This document shows, one piece after another, positions 1 through 7,839 of a stretch of 21,316 bases of DNA. Each line of letters opens with the position of its first letter. Position 1 is the stretch's first letter. Origin of the DNA: Blastocladiella britannica (taxonomy: Eukaryota; Blastocladiomycota; Blastocladiomycetes; Blastocladiales; Blastocladiaceae); the NCBI GenBank assembly GCA_025349905.2, contig MU624835.1, positions 1 to 21,316 of the forward strand, read 5' to 3'. The notes under the pieces were generated by a model, which did no database searches, was not told where the DNA came from, and was given only the letters and a program-made list of their open reading frames with translations. The position numbers and the translations under genes are program-made.

Positions 1-36
1 AAAAAAAAGAAAAAAAAAAAGAAAAAAAGAAAAAAA
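1..36 (+). promoter_or_regulatory. A-rich leader before the SUN-gene ATG
   Basis: These bases are almost only A with three G. Similar A-rich tracts abut the ATG of the metallothionein, RING-CH and subtilase genes in this window, so I read it as a 5' leader feature rather than a retroposon tail. The promoter itself lies left of the window. Confidence 0.4.
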
Positions 37-2571
37 ATGCTCGGTGGATCCCCGTCGTTTGCGCTGGCCGGCACTGTCTCGCCCCGCCCTCTTAATGCCA
101 ACAGCCATAACAATGCCCGGTCACGGTCTCCCGTCGGATCGCCACGGTCGCCCCGATCTCCGACCGCCCATGGTCGACGACCCCCGTCCCCACCTCAGCT
201 GGACCCCCTGGACTGGTCTACTCGAGTACTGCGCAACCGGGTGGTGCATTTAGCGTCGCCTCCTCCTCCGCCTCCCCCACCTCAGTCTTCCTTTGGTCGC
301 ACACAAGCGAGCACTACCCCGTCTCGACTTCGAACACAAGACCACCACCACCACCAATACGGGAGCACGCCCTCGGACGATCTGTCCTCGTCTGACCACC
401 GCAACCACGATGAGGATGGCGACCATGCTGACGAGGACAGTGACGACGACGACGACGGCCAGATCATCCTGTCCCCGCGCCGTCTGCACCTCAACCAACT
501 GCAGAAACAGCAGCAGTCCAAGCCTTCTTCATTTGCGGCCGGATCATCGGTCCCCGTATTCCGCCGTCGCCCCTGGCCCGATCCGTTCCCACAACAACAA
601 CAACAACAACCAACTGCCGCCGGTGATAGCAGTAGTGATGATGACCAGGACGATCCTCTGCACCGGTCTGCCAAACCAGTGGCAACTGACGCTCCGCCCA
701 CGCCGTCCCCTGCCGCCCGCATTTCAGCTTCTACATCAGCAACGACTACCGCTTCTGGAGTGACTGCCAGCACCGCGCCGACCATGATCTTGCCACCCCG
801 GTCGGCCACATTCCCCACCTACCATTCTTCCTGCCCGTCACCGCCTCTGCTTCCTATCAAAAAGCACAAGATCAACAAAGCCAAGCATCCTGCTTCTTCA
901 ACATCATCGTCAACGTGGAAGGTATGGGACTCGACCTGGTGGTCATCCCCGTGGTCGTTCGGCCGATCCCGATCGCTTCTGGCCGCACTGGCCGCCTCGG
1001 CTCTGGCGGTGGCGCTGCTGGTAGCCCTCGCGCGCTCCTCTCCCTCCGCGCTCTCGCCCGACACGCCAGTCGAAGGGGTCGTCTCGCAGTCGCCTGCCGC
1101 CGATCCCTCAGCAGACCCGATCACCGCTCCACCCATCATTTCTTCTTTCCCCAACTCCAACAACAATGATACCCCTTCCAAGACGGACGACAACGACGAC
1201 GTGCTCTCCCTCCTCCGGTCCGAACTCGCCGCGGTCCGCGACGCCCTTGCCACCAAACTATCCCAGGGCGCCGCCGCCACCGACCATCGGATCGCCGCCA
1301 TGCATGCGGCCATGCACGCCGACCTGAAAGCGCATGTCCGTCGCGCCCTGGCCACCACGGACCAAACCGAGCTGTCGGACCACGTGAAGACCGCACTGAA
1401 TCGGATCGCCGCTGCTGCTGCTGCCGCTGCCGTGCAGCCCGTGGCCGACCGGGTGGCGGCCGAGACCGCGGTCGTAGAGGAGTTGCGGGCCGCGGTGGCC
1501 GAGATTCGGGCGCGTGAAGAAGCCGCCAAGGCTGCCGCCAAGACTGCTGCTGAGGCGGAGAACGCGAAAATGAAGAAGGGGTCCCTGGGCGCCAACAGCG
1601 CGCTCACGTCGGCCGGGGCCGTGGTGGTGCGCCGGTGGACGTCGCCCGCATACATGCCAAAACCCGCATTCGCGCCTATGGTGGCGGTGCCGGTGCCGCC
1701 GTTGAACGAGCAACAACAGGATCAAATTGGGTGGTTGGCGGGCCTGGCCTCGTCGTGGGCCACTACCCCCGGCACGGGCGCTGCCGATACGCCGCCGCCG
1801 CTGCCGATCGCTGGAGGTAACAACAATGGCATGCCGTACGTGCCCAGGCCACCGGAAATCCCGTTCCTGCCGTTCCCACTGGCGGCTGCCGCGGTCCTGG
1901 ACGCAGCCTCTGCCTCTGCTTCTTCTCCCAGCGCTCATGCTGTTCCGGCGACTTCCTTATCGGCGGTCGCCGAGTCGCTGGTCGGGCGGTGCTGGGCCGC
2001 GGCGGTCGGGAACGCCGTGGTCACCATCAAGTTGCCCCCACCTCCATCGCCACCTCCTGTTGATGGTGGTCAGGGGAAGCGGAGATCGATTGCTCGGTTC
2101 GCTGTCGCCCACTTGCACCCGTCGGCCACCGTGGACTTCACGTCGGCGCCGCGGGTTGTTGCGGTCTGGGGCATTTACTCTTCCACATCGGGTACCGGTG
2201 CCGGTAGCACGGCACCGGCGTCGTCGTTCAAGGACATTCCAGTGGTCGACCCAACCTCGGTCATGGCCATGGTGACCGATCAAGATCCGACGACGGGTGG
2301 GCCGGTGGTCCGCGTGCACTTGGCCGATCTGACGCTGGACCGGATCAGCTCAACCAATGGTGGAGGTGGCGTCTTGGTATGGGCGTCGGCGCCGGTACGT
2401 CACGAAGCGCGCGCACTGGTATCGTCCCCAAAAGGAGCACCGTCAGTGGTCGCGTTCGAAGTGCAGTCCAACCACGGCCACCGCGAGTACACGTGCGTGT
2501 ACCGGCTGGCGGCGTACGAGGAGGCCGATCCGAGCGACGGAGTTCAAGGGTCGGCGGTTGTCGAAGTGTGA
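37..2571 (+). CDS. SUN-domain protein (inner nuclear membrane, LINC complex)
   Basis: This is a single open exon of 844 aa. Residues 1-300 are low complexity: SP-rich, a proline run at 75-82, four His at 103-106, an acidic stretch at 125-140 and six Gln at 186-191. One hydrophobic segment lies at about 313-332. A helical Ala/Glu-rich region at 385-515 looks like a coiled coil. The C-terminal part (about 650-828) matches the SUN fold: GRCWA at 650-654 and the hallmark NHGHREYTCVYR at 812-823, including the Cys pair (C652, C820) that forms the intradomain disulfide in animal SUN proteins. SUN proteins sit in the inner nuclear membrane and bind KASH proteins to couple nucleus and cytoskeleton. 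The ATG follows an A-rich leader. The gene converges with the metallothionein gene, with about 200 bp between. The family call rests on the C-terminal motif; the N-terminus is poorly constrained. Confidence 0.86.
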   Translation: MLGGSPSFALAGTVSPRPLNANSHNNARSRSPVGSPRSPRSPTAHGRRPPSPPQLDPLDWSTRVLRNRVVHLASPPPPPPPPQSSFGRTQASTTPSRLRTQDHHHHQYGSTPSDDLSSSDHRNHDEDGDHADEDSDDDDDGQIILSPRRLHLNQLQKQQQSKPSSFAAGSSVPVFRRRPWPDPFPQQQQQQPTAAGDSSSDDDQDDPLHRSAKPVATDAPPTPSPAARISASTSATTTASGVTASTAPTMILPPRSATFPTYHSSCPSPPLLPIKKHKINKAKHPASSTSSSTWKVWDSTWWSSPWSFGRSRSLLAALAASALAVALLVALARSSPSALSPDTPVEGVVSQSPAADPSADPITAPPIISSFPNSNNNDTPSKTDDNDDVLSLLRSELAAVRDALATKLSQGAAATDHRIAAMHAAMHADLKAHVRRALATTDQTELSDHVKTALNRIAAAAAAAAVQPVADRVAAETAVVEELRAAVAEIRAREEAAKAAAKTAAEAENAKMKKGSLGANSALTSAGAVVVRRWTSPAYMPKPAFAPMVAVPVPPLNEQQQDQIGWLAGLASSWATTPGTGAADTPPPLPIAGGNNNGMPYVPRPPEIPFLPFPLAAAAVLDAASASASSPSAHAVPATSLSAVAESLVGRCWAAAVGNAVVTIKLPPPPSPPPVDGGQGKRRSIARFAVAHLHPSATVDFTSAPRVVAVWGIYSSTSGTGAGSTAPASSFKDIPVVDPTSVMAMVTDQDPTTGGPVVRVHLADLTLDRISSTNGGGGVLVWASAPVRHEARALVSSPKGAPSVVAFEVQSNHGHREYTCVYRLAAYEEADPSDGVQGSAVVEV

Positions 2572-2778
2572 GCATCAGCCAGTGGACCACCTCTCCACCA
2601 CCCACCACGACTCTGCTGCTGCTTGGCCAAGGACCGGTGGCGGGCTGCCCTCCCCTCGCTTTTGGTATTCTCATTTGGCGTTGTGACTTCAACAAAAATT
2701 TATTTATTTTTTATTTCTTGGGACATCCAGGGGATGGGGGCCAGGCTGTGTTGTCCCCTTAACCAAAGAAATGGACTC

Positions 2779-3903
2779 TTAGCAGCACGATGGCTTGGCG
2801 CCGCACGCGCACGATGCCGCCGCCGCTACTTGCACGGCCGCGTGGCACTCGCAGACCGACACGGCGCCGGCGCCGCATCCGCACGATCTTTCCGAGCAGC
2901 ACGACGAGGTGGCGGAGCACCGGCAGTTGGAGGCCTTGGTAGATGCACGTTGGCCGCCGCACGCGCACGCGGTCGAAGGGGCGCAGCAAGACGAAGAGGA
3001 GGCGGCGGTGGCCTTGCACTGGCAGGCAGAGGCGCCGCCCGAACCGCAACCGCAAGCACCCGACGAACAGCAGCCGGACCCGGCGGTGCAGTGGCACCCG
3101 GCGGCCTTGGTGGACGCACGACCGCAGGCGCACGCAGAGGCAGGAGCGCAGCACGACGACGACGACGAGGAGGCAGCGGCTGCTTGGCAGTGGCACGCGG
3201 CAGAGGCCCCAGAGCCGCATCCGCACGCGCCCGACGCACAGCATCCCGACCCAGCGGAGCAGTGGCAGTTAGACGCCTTGTGTGCCGCCGCGGTCTTCTT
3301 GCAGTGGCACGCGGACGAAGCGGACGCCGATGCGCCGCACCCACAGGTTCCGGCCGAGCAGCACTGCGCCGACGGCGCGCACGCGCATCCGGCGGCCTTG
3401 GTCTGTGCGGCAGCAGCAGCAGCACCGCACGAGCAGCCCGAGGACGAGCACGACAACGACGCAGTGGCCTTGCACTGGCAAGTCGATGCACCGCCGGAAC
3501 CGCACCCGCAAGCACCGGACGCGCAGCATCCCGACGAGGCAGCGCAGACGCACCCGGCGGCCTTGGCCGAGCGCTGTGCGCAGCACGAGCACGCAGTCGA
3601 CGGAGCGCAGCACGACGAGCTGGAGGCAGCAGCGGTCGCTTGGCAGTGGCAAGATGAAGAGGAAGCACCCGATGATCCGCATCCGCAGGCACCCGATGAG
3701 CAACATCCCGATCCGGACGCGCAGTGGCAGTTAGAGGCCTTCTTGGTAGTCGCAGCCGAAGCCGAAGCACCGGCGGCGCACTGGCACGCGGACGCACCGC
3801 CGACACCGCACCCGCAAGCACCGGACGAGCAGCAGCCCGATCCGGTGGTGCAGTGGCACCCGGCGGCCTTGGCAGTGGAGGGAGGAGGGCAGGAGCAGGG
3901 CAT
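2779..3903 (-). CDS. Giant seven-repeat metallothionein
   Basis: A 374-aa intronless protein starting MPCSC. It holds 78 Cys (about 21%), mainly with Ala, Ser and Gly, and no Phe, Tyr or Trp. After a short CSC leader there are seven repeats, each with the pattern CxC-x5-CC-x4-CxC-x6/8-CxC (8 Cys). Most repeats are followed by a linker that adds Cys, such as CCAPSTACAC in repeats 2 and 6. The first residues of the repeats are AAG in four and ASN in three. His often lies between paired Cys (CHC). This is the composition of a metallothionein, a cytosolic chelator of Cu(I), Zn or Cd; metal preference cannot be read from sequence. It is far larger than the usual 25-120 aa. I chose the ATG at 3903 because a TATA-like box lies about 100 bp upstream, an A-rich leader precedes it, and the longer in-frame extension has no Cys. 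Confidence 0.87.
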   Translation of the reverse strand: MPCSCPPPSTAKAAGCHCTTGSGCCSSGACGCGVGGASACQCAAGASASAATTKKASNCHCASGSGCCSSGACGCGSSGASSSSCHCQATAAASSSSCCAPSTACSCCAQRSAKAAGCVCAASSGCCASGACGCGSGGASTCQCKATASLSCSSSGCSCGAAAAAAQTKAAGCACAPSAQCCSAGTCGCGASASASSACHCKKTAAAHKASNCHCSAGSGCCASGACGCGSGASAACHCQAAAASSSSSSCCAPASACACGRASTKAAGCHCTAGSGCCSSGACGCGSGGASACQCKATAASSSSCCAPSTACACGGQRASTKASNCRCSATSSCCSERSCGCGAGAVSVCECHAAVQVAAAASCACGAKPSCC

Positions 3904-4000
3904 TTTTTTTTTTTCTTGGTTGGTATGTGTTTGGTCAATTGGATCGGTTGAGGTGTACGGTGGTTGAAGAGAAGAGGACGACGGGAGCGGTAGGCCGCTC

Positions 4001-4007
4001 TTTATAG
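4001..4007 (-). promoter_or_regulatory. TATA box of the metallothionein gene
   Basis: On the minus strand this reads CTATAAA, 98 bp upstream of the metallothionein ATG. It is the best TATA match in the stretch. Confidence 0.55.
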
Positions 4008-4021
4008 GTGCGACGCGTCTG

Positions 4022-4069
4022 TCTGCGCGATTTCTGCGCGAATTTTTTTTTTCCACTGGCTCTGCGCGA
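4022..4069 (-). promoter_or_regulatory. Three direct copies of a 9-bp motif, candidate metal-response element
   Basis: TCGCGCAGA occurs three times on the minus strand (4022-4030, 4033-4041, 4061-4069), just upstream of the TATA box. A related GTGCGCGG lies on the plus strand at about 4081. Tandem activator sites are typical of metal-induced metallothionein promoters. The motif is not the animal MRE core TGCRCNC, and no regulator can be named. Confidence 0.4.
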
Positions 4070-4753
4070 TTTCTTCTTGGGTGCGCGGTTTTCTTGGTGC
4101 GTCCCGTTCTGGCGCTTTCTGTTTGAATGTTCTGCCGCTCTCTCGTGAGTAAAAATTTTGATGCAAGACAACGACAATGACCGAGACATGACTAACGTGG
4201 GTGAGACAGATCGCCCGCGGTTGCTGGTATACCGTTCTATTCCGTTTGATGTCTTCAAAAAAAAAAAAAAAAACCTCACAAACCATAGGATAAGAATAGA
4301 AAGCACGCGTCTCGGCCCTGTCTGGCACTGGCGGTGTCTCCACCCCGGCCAGTCGCTGTACGCTGACGTTCCCCGATGGGACTGAGCAAGAACGCATTTC
4401 AATTGCGTGTTTACGGCGATTGGGTCTCGAGCACTTATTGTTTGAATACTGCGTTGAAGCACCTGGGAAAGGTGTACTACATTTTCTGGCCAGTGAGTCA
4501 TTTATATATTCACCACATTTAGATAGACCGGAAGGCAAAGGCCACCCTGAATACCCTCACGGCCGCATCACTGGTCCCTCACAGTACATGCTATTTCTTA
4601 TGTTATTGTTGGAATGAGTCATTGAACAATGGAAAATACACAGCACAACACTCCCTCGCCGCAGAGCTCGCTCGCGACCCGTCCGGACACGTCACGCTGC
4701 GCACCAGCAACAGTAACGAACCTACTACTCCCTACCCGCCCCGCGCCTTCACA
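4070..4753. other. Divergent intergenic region, metallothionein / methyltransferase
   Basis: About 700 bp between the metallothionein promoter and the methyltransferase TATA box. It is less GC-rich than the flanking genes and has a 17-A run at 4257-4273. Short ORFs here lack an ATG or look unlike protein. I see no RNA gene. Confidence 0.5.
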
Positions 4754-4759
4754 TATATA
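4754..4759 (+). promoter_or_regulatory. TATA box of the SET-domain gene
   Basis: TATATA lies 48 bp before the ATG at 4802, which itself has the strong context ACCATGG. The box argues against starting in the longer open frame upstream. Confidence 0.55.
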
Positions 4760-4801
4760 GAGGATCTGGCTGTTTCGCCGCTGCTGACAGCACCAGGGAC
4801 C

Positions 4802-5788
4802 ATGGACCCGCGCTGCGTCGATTTCCTGGAAGCGTGCGCGTGCGATCCCGACTCGGACTGCTCTCTCACCGACACCACTTGCACCTGTCCCGGCCGCGTC
4901 GCTCTGTTTGACGACGAAACCGATGGAAACGAGGATCCCGCCTTAGAAGCCGCCTACGACCCGTCCTCCGGCCGTCTCCGACCGACCTACGCCACCGGCA
5001 GCCGCGGGATCGCCGAATGCTCGGCCTGCTGCGGCTGCGACCCAACGCGGTGCCCGAACCGCGTGGTCCAGCGCAGCCCCACCAACGTGCGGCTAGTCGT
5101 GTACGATGCAGGCCCCGAAAAGGGCGGGTGGGCTGCCGCTGCCGCTGAACCGATCGCTCGGGGTACCTATGTCGCGCAGTACATTGGCGACGTGGTGCCC
5201 GCATCGGTGGCGGCGGCCCGAACTCGCGCGTACGCGGCGCTCGGGTACCAGCAGTACGCGTTTGACATGGATTTTTTCTTTTGTTCGGGGTCGTCGACGG
5301 ATCAGGCGGCATCGGAGTATGTTGTGGATGCGCAGTTTCGGGCCGGAGTCGCACGGTTCTTTAACCACTCGTATGTGTATTATCGTTTTACTTTTTTGCA
5401 TCTCATGTTCTGACAGTGGGAATATAGGTGCGAACCCAACTTGATCACCATTGGCGTCATGTACGACAGTGCCACGCCGTTGTTCCACCGACTGGCGTTC
5501 TTTGCTGCTCGCGACATTGCTGCGGGCGATGAGCTGACGTTTGATTATGGGTACTTTTATACATATTTGTACACTTGGTAGTAACTGATCATAAATGTAT
5601 AAACATATAGAGGCAACATGGCGGGTATCGACTCGGAATTTGTGGAACCTACCACCACCGCAAGACCGAAACCAAAAGGCGGCAAAAGGAAAAAGTCTTC
5701 TTCTTCCTCGAAAAACAACAACAACAAACGATCGCTCGCATTCGACTGCCAGTGCGGATCCGTGGTGTGCCGAGGTCGCATTCTCTAG
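4802..5788 (+). CDS. SUV39/Clr4/DIM-5-type histone H3K9 methyltransferase
   Basis: Three exons: 4802-5370, 5428-5550 and 5611-5788, giving 289 aa. Both introns (57 and 60 bp) are GT-AG with a CTGAC or CTGAT branch site. The first splice restores NHSCEPN; the second joins DYG to the tail. Pre-SET Cys are C12, C14, C20, C27, C29, C73, C76, C77, C79 and C84, ending CPNRVVQ as in SUV39 proteins. The SET core is at about 95-231: YVVDAQ, RFFNHSCEPN (185-194) for cofactor and catalysis, and ELTFDYG (225-231). A basic Ser/Asn linker leads to the post-SET CQCGSVVC (277-284), the fourth zinc-binding element these enzymes need. All elements are present, so it should be active, placing H3K9 methylation for heterochromatin. 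There is no chromodomain, as in Neurospora DIM-5. A worn copy of its last exon lies at about 11277-11315. Confidence 0.94.
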
Positions 5789-6501
5789 TCCAAATACATA
5801 ATATACCATTGCATTCTATTTCTCGCGTGGGTACCGCTTTTCGTTCGCTCAAACCAGCTCTGACGCGCCGGCAACCAGCGCTAGGACTTGATGGACAGGT
5901 GAGGTGGTTAATGGGAAATTTGCTTCCCCTTCAAATTTTTTTATTATCGAAAATCATGGTTATCACGACGACCATTGCACGTCGGGCATTGTACTCGACC
6001 AAGGCGGCCTTGCACCCTCTCTTGCACCGTATGATTCTTAATAGAACGCGTTATTCAACTTCGACTCTTGACGACTACCAATAAATAGCCTCGCCGTCGC
6101 AACCGTCGGTCCGCGCCTTACTCCTGCCGACGACCACCAACGCCAATGCCACCAAAAACGACGCGTCGTTCGACCTCGCAGCCCTGTGCACGCTCACGGG
6201 ATTACCGGTCCCCACTGCACCCGAGTCGTCCGCAGCCTTGCAACGCGACCTGGACCGGTTCTTGACGTTGGCCCAGCACATGCCTGACACCATTACTACT
6301 GGCACTCGTTCCACTACGACAAAGCCCGTGTCCCTCCAGTCACTGATGGCAGGCCACCCAACGCCGCCAGCGGCCGCGGACGTGGTTAAACCGGGCACGT
6401 ACGCGGGGCTATTACAGGCAACCAACAATGACATAAGTAGATTGGACCGGCGATCGGGCCGGTACCTGCTGGCCCGGCAGGTGGTGGTCAAATCGTCATA
6501 A
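5750..6501 (+). repeat. Segmental duplication, copy A (direct repeat with 11277-12041)
   Basis: The segment starts in the last methyltransferase exon and runs to the end of the GatC-like gene. Similarity to copy B is patchy in the 5' flank, high through exon 1 and the intron, and complete over about 170 bp of exon 2 (6151-6320). Copy A carries the intact methyltransferase end, so it is probably the source. Confidence 0.85.
5956..6501 (+). CDS. GatC-like mitochondrial amidotransferase subunit, copy A
   Basis: Two exons, 5956-6028 and 6089-6501, give 161 aa. The 60-bp intron starts GTATGATT and ends AATAG, with TTGAC as branch site. It is needed because reading through meets a TAA. Residues 1-30 (MVITTTIARRALYSTK...) are basic, hydroxylated and free of acidic residues, like a mitochondrial presequence. 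The body has GatC features: a helix with LAALCTLTGL and RDLDRFLTLAQ (about 55-87), then a C-terminal GRYLLARQVVV resembling the final beta strand of GatC. GatC holds together GatA and GatB, which convert Glu-tRNA(Gln) to Gln-tRNA(Gln) in mitochondria. The assignment comes from fold pattern and length, so it is moderate; gene structure is firmer because copy B keeps the same splice with a 1-nt longer intron. Only 88 bp separate it from the next ATG. Confidence 0.68.
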
Positions 6502-6569
6502 TGTAAATGGATCCTCGTTCTGGGCAACAAGGATCCTCTTCCAAGGCGCCTGGATTGGAACCATAATTG

Positions 6570-6575
6570 AATAAA
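6570..6575 (+). terminator. Possible polyadenylation signal of GatC-like copy A
   Basis: AATAAA lies about 70 nt after the stop codon and also inside the A-rich leader of the RING-CH gene, so the two transcripts probably overlap here. Confidence 0.3.
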
Positions 6576-6589
6576 AAAAAAATAAAAAA

Positions 6590-7730
6590 ATGAAAAGGAC
6601 ATGCTGGATTTGCGAGAGCGGCGCTGCCCACGGCGATGGAGACAACTGGGTCAAACCGTGCAAGTGCCACGGTACGAACTACAAACCGACTTTCATTCCA
6701 CGAGCCCCTCAGTCATTCATTTTCAACCAAAAAAAAAAAAAAGCCCTTGTGCACCAACGCTGCCTCCTCGGATACATCGCGTCCAAGCAAGATGGCGACG
6801 AGACGCGTCCGATCCTGTGCCCGCACTGCCGAGTTAAGTACGTCCTGCGGGACTCGACTGCACCCGTTCTCGTTCGCGTGGTTGAGGCCGTTGACGCGTG
6901 TCGCAAGTGGCTTTCGCCGTATTCTCCTCTCATCATAGCGATGGCCTATGCGCCGGACTACGTTGACTTGAGCTTGCCAACCTCCCTTGGCCCCTTCTGG
7001 ACATGGATCGCCCACCAACTGCATCTGGGAGTGGTCATGGTGGCGATCGTGGCCTCGTTTCGGATCTACTCGACCTCGCTTCTGTTTCTCGTGTTGATTA
7101 TGGAGGGTCTGTCAGCACTGGAGGCGGCTTCAGAGACTGCAGCGGTAGTGGCGGCAGCGGCTGTACTGCCCCACGTTCCATTTCAAGAGATCGGATTCTG
7201 GCCGCCGTCTTCGGTCATGGTGTTGACCGCGATGCCATTGGCCATATTCGGGCTTCAGCACGGGTACTCGAAGTTGGGCGATATGTACTTGGGGCCCAAG
7301 GAAGTTGCCAGAAACGAACGGCTGCTGCTGCTACGCGCGGCAGGTGGTGCTGACAACAAGGTTTCTGCTGGCAGCGAGGAGGATCACGCTGCCGATGTGC
7401 TTCAGACGCGTATTGAGCTTGGGACTCCGGATTATTCTCTTGACAAGCTGTATGCGCTTCTCGCGGGTACGTTGCTCATTTTGTATCATGTCGTCTTCTT
7501 TTTTTTGATTTGTATTGACGCATGTAACAACAGTCTTCTTGTTCCTGCTGTCCGTTGCAATCGAAATGTCCGCGCCTGGCATGTTTGCACCGATGCAGTG
7601 AGAAATCTTGGGTTACTTTGCATTGGCAGGTGCATGCGCGGTTGTTGGCGGCGTGCTCAGGATCGGTTACCGCGGAATCAAGCTGGATTCAGAGCAGCTC
7701 AAGAAGGTGGTTACTTGCAAGGATGAGTGA
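6590..7730 (+). CDS. MARCH5-like RING-CH membrane E3 ubiquitin ligase, with in-frame TGA
   Basis: Model: exons 6590-6671, 6744-7466 and 7534 onward. The RING-CH finger is C5-x2-C8 ... C24-x-C26 ... H31-x2-C34 ... C53-x2-C56, followed by several hydrophobic segments (about 85-98, 120-148, 188-204 and a C-terminal pair). This order resembles MARCH5, an outer mitochondrial membrane ligase acting on fission and quality control. Intron 2 (67 bp, GTACGT...ACAG, TTGAC branch) is convincing. Intron 1 (72 bp) keeps frame but ends in 14 A then AG, and its removal leaves only 4 residues between C26 and H31 where about 7 are usual, so its borders are doubtful. After intron 2 the frame reads ...FAPMQ, then TGA (7599-7601), then EILGYFALAG... 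to a TGA at 7728. The part after the TGA is a good last membrane segment. The product is 290 aa if the first TGA stops, 333 if read through. Confidence 0.82.
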
Positions 7731-7839
7731 ATCAACTTTTTTTTTTCATGGATTTATTTGATCGAAATGCATCATGGGCATGGGCAGGGAAGACTGTCAC
7801 TGGGGACAAGCACAGCCAAAGGTGACTGAGGTTGGAAGA
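7731..7839. other. Convergent 3' region
   Basis: Short spacer between the ends of the RING-CH gene and the first WWW-repeat gene, with a T-run at 7738-7746. No gene seen. Confidence 0.4.

Noticed and set aside
1..36. Poly-A at the left edge as a retroposon tail
   Set aside because: Other genes in the window show the same A-rich leader just before the ATG, and there is no flanking target duplication to see.
2623..3967. Long plus-strand ORFs across the metallothionein locus
   Set aside because: They are shadows of a low-stop repeat; amino-acid content is erratic (His/Pro/Gln or Arg/Ala) and there is no domain, while the minus frame has a perfect Cys pattern.
4420..4617. Small plus ORF upstream of the methyltransferase
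   Set aside because: No motif, poor coding look, and it lies upstream of the TATA box of the next gene.
4622..4801. N-terminal extension of the methyltransferase
   Set aside because: It has no ATG at its start and would place the TATATA box inside the coding region.
7599..7630. A 32-nt GT-AG intron removing the TGA in the RING-CH gene
   Set aside because: Shorter than any other intron seen (53-88 nt), would delete a good membrane helix and shift into an Arg-rich frame.
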